This document shows, in pieces, positions 44,750 through 52,910 of a stretch of DNA of 59,228 bases. The translations under genes and the position numbers were made by a program. Source of the DNA: Chitinophagaceae bacterium. GTDB lineage: Bacteria; Bacteroidota; Bacteroidia; Chitinophagales; Chitinophagaceae. The stretch spans positions 1-59,228 of the forward strand of contig CANFKE010000026.1 of NCBI GenBank assembly GCA_947447465.1, read 5' to 3'. Within the stretch, counting starts at the first letter, position 1. Each line of letters opens with the position of its first letter. The notes below the pieces were generated by a model, which was not told the origin of the DNA, searched no databases, and worked only from the letters and a program-made list of their open reading frames with translations.

Positions 44750-47700
44750 ATGATCATTAATGAAGACCTGTACCTGGAGAGATATAATAAATTGAACACC
44801 CGCCAAAAGCAGGCCGTAGATAAGATCTATGGCCCGGTAATGGTGATAGCCGGCCCCGGCACAGGCAAGACAGAGGTGCTGTCTATGCGTATAGCCGCAC
44901 TGATACGTAGTGAAGCGCAAGTGCAGCCGCATGAGATATTGTGCCTTACCTATACCGACGAAGCCACCAATTCTATGCGCCGCAGGTTGGTGCAGATAAT
45001 AGGTCCGGCGGCGCATAAGGTCAACATTTATACTTTCCATGCATTCTGCAATAATATCATTCAGAATAACAGTGAATATTTCAGTATGCGGACGCTGCAA
45101 CCGATCACCGATCTGGAACGAACAGACCTGCTCTATAAAATACTGGAAGACCTACCATCAGGACATCCGCTGAGGAAACTGAGCGGCAACATCTATTACG
45201 ACGCCGGCAAGCTGAGTAAGCTGTTTGATATCATGAAGCGCGAATATCTTACCGCCGACGGCATATCTGCATCTATTGACGAATATCTGGCCAGTCTGCC
45301 TGAAAGGGAAGAATATGTATATAAGCGGAATGGCGCCACTTTTAAGAAAGGAGATCTGAAGCAGTCGGCCATAGACGAGGAAAACAAAAAGATGGAGACG
45401 ACACGAGCAGCAGCGCGTTTGTTCGACATCTATACCAGCCGTATGAAAGAATCCGGTTGGTATGACTTTAATGACATGATACTGTGGGTGCTGGAAGCAT
45501 TTGGCAAATACCCATGGATGCTGCAAAGCTATCAGGAAAGGTTTCAGTTCATACTTGTCGATGAGTTTCAAGACACCAATGGCGCACAGAATGAATTGAT
45601 CACGCAGCTTACTTCATTCTGGGAAGACCCCAACATATTTGTGGTGGGTGATGATGACCAGAGTATCTATGAGTTTCAGGGAGCCAGGTTACGCAATATC
45701 ATAGAGTTCTACCTGCGCCATAAAGAGAGTATCAATATAGTAGTACTGCCCGAGAATTACCGCTCATCGCAGCAGGTGATAGATAAGGCCATGGCTACTA
45801 TCGGCAACAATAAACAGCGACTCATCGATCAGTTGAAAGACCTGCAACTGGACAAGAACATAGTATCGGCTGCAGAGCGGTTCAGGAATGAGCCTAATGT
45901 TGTGCACCCTCAGGTAAAGATGTATAACAACATATTGCAGGAGGAAGCCGACGTAGTGATGCAGATCGAAAAACTACATAAGGAAGGTATAGCATTGCAG
46001 GATATTGCGGTACTCTATGCCCAGCATAAACAAGCAGAGAACATCATTGCGCTGCTGGAGCGTAAGAACATTCCTTATAATGTAAAACGCGAGGTAAACC
46101 TGCTGGAACTACCAATTACAGAGCAGATAATGAACATACTTGACTATCTGCAACTGGAAAAGAAAAAGACCTTCAGCGGCGAGGAGTTATTGTTTGAGCT
46201 CATGCACTCTCCTTACTTTGAAATAGCACCTACCGATATTGCGCAACTGGCACTGTATATACAGGCCAACAGAAAGAATGGCGGCATCAGGTGGCGTATG
46301 CTCATCAGCAATCACCTGCAACTGGAGACCATAGACCTGCAGACCATAGACGCCATACGCAGACTGAGCAATAACCTGGATAACTGGGAAAGAGAACAGA
46401 CCACTCTGCCATTACCATTGCTGATAGAGAAGATAGTGTATGAGAGCGGTATCGTTAACTATCTGCTTAAAGAAACAGACCACATCTGGAACATGCAGGT
46501 GCTCTATGCCTTTTTTCAGTTTGTGAAAGACACCTGGTCGCGCGATACTAAGATAAAGTCTGCCCAACTAAGGCAAATGATAGACCGCATGAATGATGAG
46601 GGGCTCAAAGCCCCTGTGCAGCGTGTCATTCAGAATGAGAATGGTGTAAAATTCTATACCGCACATAGCTCTAAGGGCAATGAGTTCGAGTATGTATTCC
46701 TGATAGGATGTACAAAGAATTTCTGGGAGAAAAAGAGAGGTGGCGGAGTCAGCTACAAGCTGCCCGATACGATAACAGCAACAGAAGAAGACCCGAATGA
46801 CACGTATAAAACAGAGGTAGCCCGCAGGCTGTTCTATGTAGCACTGACACGTGCCAAAAAGCACCTGTATATCTCTTATGCAATGAATGATAATGCTGGC
46901 AAAGGCATTGAAGCATCGGTATTCATAGATGAGATAAGCCTGCCGGAAGAACGCCTGAAACAATCGGTGGCACCGGGTGAGATAGAAGAGCACCTGAAAT
47001 GGGCGGTGGCGCCTGTGCAGGATGTGGTAATAAAAATGGCCAATGCACAATGGATAGAGCGGGTACTGCAGCAGCTCACCATGAGTTACTCCACTATATC
47101 CAAATATATGCGTTGCCCTCTGGCATTTTACTATGAGCTCATATTGAAGGTACCCTTCCAAAAAAATGATGCATTGGCGTTCGGAAGTGCCGTTCACTAT
47201 GCACTGGAAAGATTCTTTAAAGACATGCAACTCCGTAAGGGTGAATTCCCTTCAAAAGAAGAGTTGCTCAGTCTGTTCAAATACGCTTTGAATACAGAGT
47301 CAGGCAGCTTTACCGCTGTACAGTTCGAGAGGCGAACAGAACAAGGAACTACGCTGCTATCTGAGTATTACGACCACTACATCAATTCCCTGCATAAGAA
47401 TGTAGAGATAGAGTATAAAATAAACAGGTACATACTTGATGGAGTACCCGTAACTGCCAAAATAGATAAGATAGAGATCAACGGTGACAAGTGTACCGTA
47501 GTGGACTATAAGACAGGCGACCCTGACAAGTCGGGATCAGACCAAACCAGGGGGCCTAATGAAAAAGACCCTAATGGTGGTGACTACTGGCGCCAGATGG
47601 TCTTTTACAAGATATTGCTGGAGAACTATGAAGACAGAAGGTGGCAGGTAGAGGTAGGTAAGTTCGACTACATACAGAAGAGTACGAATTCAGGTCAATA

Positions 47701-47899
47701 CAAACAGATAACGATACCGGTATTTCCTGAGGACGAACAGTTGGTGCGCCATCAGTTGAAAGATACTTATGCCCGCATCATGAACCATGAATTTGACAAG
47801 GGGTGCGGCGATGAAAATTGCAGATGGTGCAATTTCGCCAAGCGTTATAAACTGGTAAGGCCTGTTGAAGATGAACTCATAGAAATAGATGATGTATAG
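44750..47899 (+). CDS. UvrD/PcrA-type helicase fused to an Fe-S RecB-family nuclease
   Basis: A 1049-residue SF1A helicase. Walker A AGPGTGKT (34-41), Walker B VDEFQDTN (270-277), GDDDQSIYEFQGA, ENYRSSQ and the C-terminal helicase motifs (TAHSSKGNEFEYV, LFYVALTRAKKHLY). From about 780 a PD-(D/E)XK nuclease follows: STISKYMRCPLAFYY with the first Cys, AKIDKIE and VVDYKTGD as catalytic residues, and a closing Cys cluster CGDENCRWC (about 1018-1026) that with the first Cys would hold a 4Fe-4S cluster as in AddB/Cas4. This resembles one half of an AddAB/AdnAB-type end resection machine, but no partner gene is adjacent. The stop codon lies in a perfect palindrome. Confidence 0.88.
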   Translation: MIINEDLYLERYNKLNTRQKQAVDKIYGPVMVIAGPGTGKTEVLSMRIAALIRSEAQVQPHEILCLTYTDEATNSMRRRLVQIIGPAAHKVNIYTFHAFCNNIIQNNSEYFSMRTLQPITDLERTDLLYKILEDLPSGHPLRKLSGNIYYDAGKLSKLFDIMKREYLTADGISASIDEYLASLPEREEYVYKRNGATFKKGDLKQSAIDEENKKMETTRAAARLFDIYTSRMKESGWYDFNDMILWVLEAFGKYPWMLQSYQERFQFILVDEFQDTNGAQNELITQLTSFWEDPNIFVVGDDDQSIYEFQGARLRNIIEFYLRHKESINIVVLPENYRSSQQVIDKAMATIGNNKQRLIDQLKDLQLDKNIVSAAERFRNEPNVVHPQVKMYNNILQEEADVVMQIEKLHKEGIALQDIAVLYAQHKQAENIIALLERKNIPYNVKREVNLLELPITEQIMNILDYLQLEKKKTFSGEELLFELMHSPYFEIAPTDIAQLALYIQANRKNGGIRWRMLISNHLQLETIDLQTIDAIRRLSNNLDNWEREQTTLPLPLLIEKIVYESGIVNYLLKETDHIWNMQVLYAFFQFVKDTWSRDTKIKSAQLRQMIDRMNDEGLKAPVQRVIQNENGVKFYTAHSSKGNEFEYVFLIGCTKNFWEKKRGGGVSYKLPDTITATEEDPNDTYKTEVARRLFYVALTRAKKHLYISYAMNDNAGKGIEASVFIDEISLPEERLKQSVAPGEIEEHLKWAVAPVQDVVIKMANAQWIERVLQQLTMSYSTISKYMRCPLAFYYELILKVPFQKNDALAFGSAVHYALERFFKDMQLRKGEFPSKEELLSLFKYALNTESGSFTAVQFERRTEQGTTLLSEYYDHYINSLHKNVEIEYKINRYILDGVPVTAKIDKIEINGDKCTVVDYKTGDPDKSGSDQTRGPNEKDPNGGDYWRQMVFYKILLENYEDRRWQVEVGKFDYIQKSTNSGQYKQITIPVFPEDEQLVRHQLKDTYARIMNHEFDKGCGDENCRWCNFAKRYKLVRPVEDELIEIDDV

Positions 47900-47933
47900 T
47901 ATTGTAACTAACAGTTACAATACTATACATCAT
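47889..47933. repeat. 45-bp perfect palindrome spanning the helicase stop codon
   Basis: A 21-bp stem without mismatch (47889-47909/47913-47933) with loop AAC. The left arm contains the last codons and the TAG (47897-47899) of the helicase-nuclease gene. The stem is AT-rich and no T run follows, so it is a poor standard terminator; it may protect the 3' end or bind a protein. Confidence 0.75.
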
Positions 47934-48089
47934 ACTACATAATTAACATCCATTAATATATACGCATCTTTACGACAAGAACGTTTTCTTCACATCTTTG
48001 ATGACCGCCGAGTGTCGGCAATGTTGTAGAAAAAATTCGTAAAGTGTTAATAATCAATGTATTTTTTGCCTGATTGATGTAACACTACT

Positions 48090-48097
48090 TATATTTG
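48090..48097 (+). promoter_or_regulatory. Candidate -7 element
   Basis: TATATTTG fits TAnnTTTG, 5 bp before the ATG at 48102; a TTG lies 22 bp upstream at 48065-48067. Confidence 0.45.
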
Positions 48098-48101
48098 CGT
48101 T

Positions 48102-48218
48102 ATGAAATTAAGGTACAATCTACGGCAATTACGCAACCCCGATGTCTTCAGTTACGCATTATCATTATTTGCGCTGTTGATCGTTATTGCCGCGTCTATC
48201 AAGATCATTTTCTTCTGA
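48102..48218 (+). CDS. Small membrane protein (38 aa)
   Basis: ATG 48102 to TGA 48216-48218 encodes 38 residues: a basic start (MKLRYNLRQLRNPDVF) and one membrane span (about 17-38, SLFALLIVIAASIKIIFF). Own -7 element just upstream supports it as a gene. Converges with the DtxR-type gene, 6 bp apart. No family recognised. Confidence 0.5.
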   Translation: MKLRYNLRQLRNPDVFSYALSLFALLIVIAASIKIIFF

Positions 48219-48224
48219 TATTCA

Positions 48225-48893
48225 TTATTTGACCACCAGTATATTTTCAGCGAATTTCTTAGATACTGTTGTATTGGCTCCTGTAGCTATCTTAATGACC
48301 AGTGAACCATCGTAGGCGATCTTCTCTATTGTGCTTATTTTAGTTCCTATACCCACCTCCAGTTGCTTCAGGTATTGCAGGAATGGTGTGGTCGTATCTT
48401 TTACACCTACTACCGTACATTTATTACCCGGCTCTACTTCTTCCAGTGTGGTAGTAGATACTGCAGGCACTTCGCCGTTAGATTTAGGAATAGGATCGCC
48501 ATGCGGGTCGAACTGAGGGAAACCGAGATATTTATCCAACCTGTCAGCCAGTTCGGGGTGTTGAATATGTTCTAATTGTTCTGCTATATCATGTATCTCA
48601 TCCCAGGTATAACCCAGTTTTTCCTGCAGGAACACCTCCCACAATCTGTGCTTACGCACAATGAGCAGTGCTGCCTTTTTACCCTTTTCCGTAAACTTTA
48701 CACCTTTGGTCTTATCGTAAGAGATCAGTTTTTTGTCAGCCAGCTTTCTTACCATATCCACAACAGAAGCCGGGTTATTGCCCAATGCCTCAGCCAATGC
48801 AGTAAGGCTTATCTTTTCATTAGTACCTGCATGACCAATGTTGTAGATAGCTTTAAGGTAGTTTTCCTCAGAGAGTGTTTGTGTGCCTGACAT
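48225..48893 (-). CDS. DtxR/MntR-family metal-dependent repressor
   Basis: A 222-residue regulator. N-terminal winged helix (about 5-65, SLTALAEALGNNPASVVDMV), metal-binding dimerisation domain (about 66-140: RKHRLWEVFLQEKLGY, EIHDIAEQLEHI, DRLDKYLGFPQFDPHGDPIP) and an SH3-like FeoA-type domain at the C-terminus. HP-x-x-DPHGDPIP is the family signature. It represses metal transport genes (Fe or Mn) when metal-bound; no transporter is adjacent. Confidence 0.92.
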   Translation of the reverse strand: MSGTQTLSEENYLKAIYNIGHAGTNEKISLTALAEALGNNPASVVDMVRKLADKKLISYDKTKGVKFTEKGKKAALLIVRKHRLWEVFLQEKLGYTWDEIHDIAEQLEHIQHPELADRLDKYLGFPQFDPHGDPIPKSNGEVPAVSTTTLEEVEPGNKCTVVGVKDTTTPFLQYLKQLEVGIGTKISTIEKIAYDGSLVIKIATGANTTVSKKFAENILVVK

Positions 48894-48921
48894 GATGTAA
48901 AGGTAAATAAATGTCTATTGA

Positions 48922-49512
48922 CTATTCTTCAATAATAATATCGAGCCCGTATAACAATGACAATGCTTCGGGCAGGCTGAATTTAGCCTTCTTTATCTTG
49001 TTGGTCTTCGTATCTATCAGATAGTTCCTTGCTCCGGCAAAATTGGCCTTGGTAAGATCTGTATTGGCAAATGTAGCTCCCGACAGATCAGTTCCTCTGA
49101 AGTCGGCCTGAGTAAGATCGCATTCGCTGAAGTCCACCTCATTGGCCATACAGTTGATGAACTGAGCCTTCTTCATAGACTTACCAAAGAAGCTGCAATA
49201 ACTTATCCTGCTGTTCGTAAATCCCACCGCGAAGGGATTGCCCGCATCGTACCATACTATACCGATGGCCTTGCTGTCAATGATCTTTACACCATTGATA
49301 GAGGTATGTTTCAGCTTGATGAGCGATAGGTCACAGCTTTCGAAAGTACAATCTATAAAGCTGCAATCTTCGAACACACACCCTTTAAGATTACTCTTGT
49401 AAAAGGTGCAACGGGTGAAGTTCCTGGCCACAACATGTTTGTCTTCATAGGTAACCTCTTCAAATCTTTTGCCGGTATGTACTATCGCCTCGTTATTGTC
49501 TTGCATCGCCAT
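48922..49512 (-). CDS. Pentapeptide-repeat protein
   Basis: A 196-residue protein with about 20 A(D/N)LxX-type repeats, e.g. FEDCSFIDCTFESCDL and DFRGTDLSGATFANTDLTKA, forming a right-handed quadrilateral beta-helix of the Qnr/McbG type. Some Qnr-like proteins guard gyrase; this role is not shown here. Cytoplasmic. Downstream of and same strand as the LLM-type oxidoreductase gene. Confidence 0.85.
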   Translation of the reverse strand: MAMQDNNEAIVHTGKRFEEVTYEDKHVVARNFTRCTFYKSNLKGCVFEDCSFIDCTFESCDLSLIKLKHTSINGVKIIDSKAIGIVWYDAGNPFAVGFTNSRISYCSFFGKSMKKAQFINCMANEVDFSECDLTQADFRGTDLSGATFANTDLTKANFAGARNYLIDTKTNKIKKAKFSLPEALSLLYGLDIIIEE

Positions 49513-49626
49513 GCAATATAGCTTTTATGCGGTGAAATGAGGGTTGTTTTTAGCTGTTGCCTGTATGGGATATCCATGTTATGTTGGTATCGATTAGCAT
49601 GCCCGCTATAGCTGCAGGCAGCACTC

Positions 49627-50634
49627 TTATTCACCTGCCAACGCAAATGCCTCTGCTAATAATTCGAAAGAACGTTTTCTGTCGGCCTCATTACTGCTCA
49701 TGCAAGAAACAATGATCTCATCTACATCAAATTCTTCAGCAAGTTGCTTCAGTTGTTGCTTCACCTGCTCTTTAGTACCAGATATTACCCTTCCGCTGTT
49801 ATATCTGATACGGTCTGTTTCAGCAGGTGAGAAGGTATAATTTTTTATGGCCTCCAGATCGCCGAAATTATCATAGTTACCTCTTTCGAATTGCAGCAGT
49901 ATATAGTCTATGAATCGGCGCATTTCAGCTGCCTTTTCTTCCGTATCGGCACACAATACCGATATGGACAGTATGACCTTTGGCGCGGGAAATTGCGCTG
50001 AAGGTTTGAATTGTCTGCGATACAGATCAGCTACTTCGCGTGTTACATGTCCGTTGATGAACTTTGCAATGGCCAGACCCATGCCGTATCGAGCGGCTAT
50101 GGCGCTGCTACCTCCGCTCGATGAAAGTATCCACTGCATGGGTATCGTGTCGGCTTGCGGAACTGCCAGTATGCGGCCATGTTGCGTTGCGGCAGTATCG
50201 GTAAAGAATCGTTGCAGATGATCTAATTGGCGCAGATAACTCTCTTCGCTGAAATCATTGGAAGGATTGAGCAATGATGCGGTAATACGGTCGCCACCCG
50301 GAGCTCTGCCCATACCCAGGTCTATGCGGCCGGGGAACAGGGTCTCCAACATCCTGAAATTTTCTGCCACCTTTATAGCACTGTGATTGGGCAACATGAT
50401 ACCTCCCGATCCGATGCGTATGTGTGAGGTCTCATCGGCCAACTTCACCATCAGCACCTCTGGTGCCGAACCTGCAATAAAAGTAGAGTTGTGGTGCTCC
50501 GATATCCAGAAGCGGCTATACCCAAGCCTTTCCGCCAGTTTTACCGTGTTTATGGTCTCTTCGACCGCCTCCCTTGCGGTAGCATTGGTACGTACTATAG
50601 ATTGGTCGAGTATGCCTAGTTTTATCTTTTTCAT
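49627..50634 (-). CDS. LLM-class flavin-dependent oxidoreductase
   Basis: A 335-residue TIM-barrel monooxygenase-like enzyme of the MsnO8/luciferase-like group: LGILDQSIVR at the start, YSRFWISEHHNSTF, IRIGSGGIMLPNHSAIKVAE, GRIDLGMGRAPGG and ILSISVLCADTEE. It would oxidise an unknown substrate with reduced FMN. A -7 element (50670-50677) and an inverted repeat (50704-50721) lie upstream in the region shared with the Crp/Fnr gene. Confidence 0.9.
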   Translation of the reverse strand: MKKIKLGILDQSIVRTNATAREAVEETINTVKLAERLGYSRFWISEHHNSTFIAGSAPEVLMVKLADETSHIRIGSGGIMLPNHSAIKVAENFRMLETLFPGRIDLGMGRAPGGDRITASLLNPSNDFSEESYLRQLDHLQRFFTDTAATQHGRILAVPQADTIPMQWILSSSGGSSAIAARYGMGLAIAKFINGHVTREVADLYRRQFKPSAQFPAPKVILSISVLCADTEEKAAEMRRFIDYILLQFERGNYDNFGDLEAIKNYTFSPAETDRIRYNSGRVISGTKEQVKQQLKQLAEEFDVDEIIVSCMSSNEADRKRSFELLAEAFALAGE

Positions 50635-50669
50635 GTTGCAGTGGTATCTGCATCAGGTATGCAGCTATA

Positions 50670-50677
50670 CAAAGTTA
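50670..50677 (-). promoter_or_regulatory. Candidate -7 element of the LLM oxidoreductase gene
   Basis: Minus-strand TAACTTTG fits TAnnTTTG, 36 bp before the ATG. Confidence 0.45.
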
Positions 50678-50703
50678 CCCGTAAGATGTATGCTATGTGG
50701 CCA

Positions 50704-50721
50704 ACTATACTTTTGTATAGT
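50704..50721. promoter_or_regulatory. Inverted repeat (repressor-site candidate)
   Basis: ACTATAC-TTTT-GTATAGT at the -33 position of the LLM oxidoreductase promoter; the spacing suits a MarR/HxlR-type repressor. Confidence 0.45.
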
Positions 50722-50789
50722 GCACCTGATAGCCGATTTATTGTTAAATCTAAGCTGCCGGACCTGACCTGACGCTGATCTTTATCACA

Positions 50790-50801
50790 TGGCATATGCC
50801 A
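50790..50801. promoter_or_regulatory. 12-bp palindrome before the Crp/Fnr gene
   Basis: TGGCATATGCCA, perfect dyad, 16 bp before a -7 element (TAGATTTG, 50818-50825) of the Crp/Fnr gene. Possible binding site of a regulator of this gene. Confidence 0.35.
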
Positions 50802-50844
50802 AGTAGCAGTATATGATTAGATTTGTTGCCGAGATCTATAATCA

Positions 50845-51450
50845 ATGAATACTTCCATTTTTACCGACGCCGCACTTCTGGCAGAAATGAGCAGAACGAC
50901 CCGTACCAAAAGCATTGCCAAAGACGAAGTGCTAATGTCGCCGGGAGATAAGATCGTATTTGTGCCTATAGTGCAGAGCGGTGTGCTGCGCATCATACGC
51001 GAGAATGATGAAGGGAAAGAAATATTCCTCTACCATCTCTATCCGGGTCAAACCTGCGCTATGGCCATCAACTGCTGTCAGGCGCATAAAGAAAGTGCGG
51101 TGCGCGCAATAGCCGAAGATGATACCGAAGTGCTGCTGATACCTGTTGATATGGTAGAGCACTGGATGAAGTATGACCAATGGAAAACCTTTGTAAACAG
51201 CACCTACAGCCAGCGTTTCGCCGAACTTATTGAGGTGATAGACCTGATCGCTTTCAACAACATGGACAAGCAGGTGCTGCATTACCTTAATGAGCGGGCA
51301 AGGGCTACAGGCTCCAATACACTGGGCATTACCCATCAGCAGATAGCAGACGAGCTGCATACCCACCGCGAAGCCGTGAGCCGACTGCTGCGCACTATGG
51401 AGCAGAAAGATCTGGTGAAGCTGGGAAGAAATACCATTGAACTTATTTAG
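50845..51450 (+). CDS. Crp/Fnr-family transcriptional regulator
   Basis: A 201-residue regulator with a cyclic-nucleotide-binding-like beta-roll (about 20-110, MSPGDKIVFVPIVQSGVLRI, HLYPGQTCAMA) and a C-terminal HTH_Crp (about 155-195, ITHQQIADELHTHREAVSRLL). Cys residues occur at positions in the beta-roll (LYPGQTCAMAINCC) but no Fnr-type N-terminal Cys cluster is present. It heads the sulfur island and probably binds the duplicated motif upstream of the next two transcription units. Confidence 0.92.
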   Translation: MNTSIFTDAALLAEMSRTTRTKSIAKDEVLMSPGDKIVFVPIVQSGVLRIIRENDEGKEIFLYHLYPGQTCAMAINCCQAHKESAVRAIAEDDTEVLLIPVDMVEHWMKYDQWKTFVNSTYSQRFAELIEVIDLIAFNNMDKQVLHYLNERARATGSNTLGITHQQIADELHTHREAVSRLLRTMEQKDLVKLGRNTIELI

Positions 51451-51451
51451 C

Positions 51452-51500
51452 CTTATGTAACAAATGTTCCCGTTCACGCTTTAGCGGCATTGTAGCTTTG
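51452..51500 (+). promoter_or_regulatory. Sulfur-island promoter with CTTATnnAACAAATGTTCC motif, copy 1
   Basis: The 19-bp motif at 51452-51470 ends 22 bp before TAGCTTTG (51493-51500, TAnnTTTG). The core AACA-AA-TGTT is a dyad centred near -42, the class II activator position. No TTG is found at -33, as expected for an activated promoter. It overlaps the intergenic space after the Crp/Fnr gene. Confidence 0.6.
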
Positions 51501-51521
51501 TTGTAACAAAAACAAAGAATT

Positions 51522-51728
51522 ATGACAAAGAACATGGGTAGCGCAGATCGTATCATCAGAGTATTGATCGCAGCAGTTGTTATTGCCTTATACTTCGCAC
51601 ACATCATCAACGGAACTACAGCAGCTGTATTACTGGCTCTCGCAGGTGTCTTTCTGCTTACCAGCTTCATCAGTACCTGTCCTTTATACCTGCCATTCGG
51701 CATCAACACCAGAGGCAAGAAAAAATAA
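51522..51728 (+). CDS. DUF2892 (YgaP-like) small membrane protein
   Basis: A 68-residue protein of DUF2892, two membrane spans (about 10-28 and 31-50) around a tight loop, with the family pattern MGSADRIIRVLIAAVV and SFISTCPLYLPFGI. In other bacteria this domain is fused to rhodanese (YgaP) for sulfur handling in the membrane. First structural gene of the island. Confidence 0.85.
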   Translation: MTKNMGSADRIIRVLIAAVVIALYFAHIINGTTAAVLLALAGVFLLTSFISTCPLYLPFGINTRGKKK

Positions 51729-51732
51729 ACTG

Positions 51733-51781
51733 CTTATCCAACAAATGTTCCGAAACAGGAGTGAAGGGTGAGAGATATTTG
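51733..51781 (+). promoter_or_regulatory. Sulfur-island promoter motif, copy 2
   Basis: CTTATnnAACAAATGTTCC at 51733-51751 (17 of 19 identical with copy 1, the variable pair CC instead of GT) ends 22 bp before GATATTTG (51774-51781), a near -7 element. Spacing is identical to copy 1, and again no -33 TTG is present. Confidence 0.55.
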
Positions 51782-51805
51782 CAGTATAAAAAACAGAGGG
51801 AATAA

Positions 51806-52024
51806 GTGAAACAGATCTTACGCAAATATAAACCGGAGTTTTCGGGGGCAATTGCAGGAGCATTGGCCGGGTGGTGTTATTGGTATTTTGTGGGTTGTGC
51901 ATCCGGCCAATGTTTAATTACTTCAAAACCTTTGAACAGCACACTCTATGGTATGCTGATGGGGGCTACTGCCTTTAGTCTCCTCAGAAGCGGCAAAGGC
52001 ATTTCAAAACAAGAAAATCAATAA
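51806..52024 (+). CDS. DUF6132-like small membrane protein
   Basis: A 72-residue protein starting at GTG 51806 (MKQILRKYKPEFSGAI), with two membrane spans (about 12-31 and 46-62) and a Cys pair in WYFVGCASGQCLI, as in DUF6132. Spacing to the rhodanese gene downstream is 2 bp. Role unknown; context suggests sulfur chemistry at the membrane. Confidence 0.75.
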   Translation: MKQILRKYKPEFSGAIAGALAGWCYWYFVGCASGQCLITSKPLNSTLYGMLMGATAFSLLRSGKGISKQENQ

Positions 52025-52026
52025 CA

Positions 52027-52305
52027 ATGAATACAGTTTCTCAACTACTGAGGTCGGGCAATGCTATGGTGGTAGATGTGCGCACCCGCGAAGAGTTCAT
52101 GGGTGGCCACGTTGCCGGCAGTATCAATATTCCTGTCACTGAATTGCAGGACCATATTGACGAGCTGAAAAGCGATAAGCACGTAATATTGTGCTGCGCA
52201 TCGGGGGCAAGAAGTACCAGAGCTACCCGCTTTCTTAAAGACAATGGCGTAGAGTGCACCAACGGCGGCTCATGGCTCGATGTCAATTACCATACTAACA
52301 ACTAA
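52027..52305 (+). CDS. Single-domain rhodanese
   Basis: A 92-residue rhodanese. DVRTREEFMGGHVAGSINIP opens the fold; the active-site loop is C57-ASG-A-R62 (CCASGARS), so the persulfide Cys is present. Cytoplasmic sulfurtransferase, likely moving persulfide sulfur to a partner. Second rhodanese gene follows 5 bp later. Confidence 0.93.
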   Translation: MNTVSQLLRSGNAMVVDVRTREEFMGGHVAGSINIPVTELQDHIDELKSDKHVILCCASGARSTRATRFLKDNGVECTNGGSWLDVNYHTNN

Positions 52306-52310
52306 TACTT

Positions 52311-52628
52311 ATGATAGGAACGATCAAGAAATTATTCGGACTGGGCGGTCCAAAAGTGGACCTGGGCGCATTGCTGGACAATGGTGCTGTGATCATAGAT
52401 GTGCGTACTACTGGTGAATATGCCGGTGGCCACCTCAACAGGTCAGTAAACATACCGCTGAACAACCTGCAGGCACAGATGGGCAAACTGAAGAAAGACA
52501 CCCCCATCATTACCTGCTGCGCATCGGGCATGAGAAGCAGTTCGGCAAGGGCCACACTGCTATCGGCAGGCTTTAAAGAGGTGCATAATGGCGGTAGCTG
52601 GAGCAACCTTAAAAAGTATGACAAATGA
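52311..52628 (+). CDS. Single-domain rhodanese
   Basis: A 105-residue rhodanese with an N-terminal extension (MIGTIKKLFGLGGPKVDLG) that may be amphipathic. Active-site loop C70-ASG-M-R75. It overlaps the next gene by 4 bp (ATGA), so the set is one operon. Related to its upstream neighbour by duplication. Confidence 0.93.
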   Translation: MIGTIKKLFGLGGPKVDLGALLDNGAVIIDVRTTGEYAGGHLNRSVNIPLNNLQAQMGKLKKDTPIITCCASGMRSSSARATLLSAGFKEVHNGGSWSNLKKYDK

Positions 52629-52882
52629 GCCGCATCAAAGAGTCTTTGCTCACTAATTGGTCGCTGATAAGAATTGTGAGACTGGCGCTGGGCATCTGGA
52701 TGATTGGCTGGAGCATACAGGCCAAAGACTGGGCCATGGCCTTGTTCGGAGGGTTCTTCCTCTATCAGGCTGTTACCAATACCGGTTGTTGCGGATCGGG
52801 GGCTTGTTATACGCCGCCACGCGGCCGAAGGACCACAACCGCAGAAGCCACAAAAGAAATAGAATACGAAGAAGTGAAATAG
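52625..52882 (+). CDS. Small membrane protein (DUF2892-like) with Cys-rich tail
   Basis: An 85-residue protein with two membrane spans (around 16-32 and 34-52), then a Cys-rich turn TGCCGSGACYTPP and a basic/acidic tail. Same scale and style as DUF2892 proteins; the Cys cluster could carry sulfur or metal. Translationally coupled to the rhodanese upstream. Confidence 0.65.
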   Translation: MSRIKESLLTNWSLIRIVRLALGIWMIGWSIQAKDWAMALFGGFFLYQAVTNTGCCGSGACYTPPRGRRTTTAEATKEIEYEEVK

Positions 52883-52910
52883 TAGTGTATTACAGATAAA
52901 GACAAACAAC

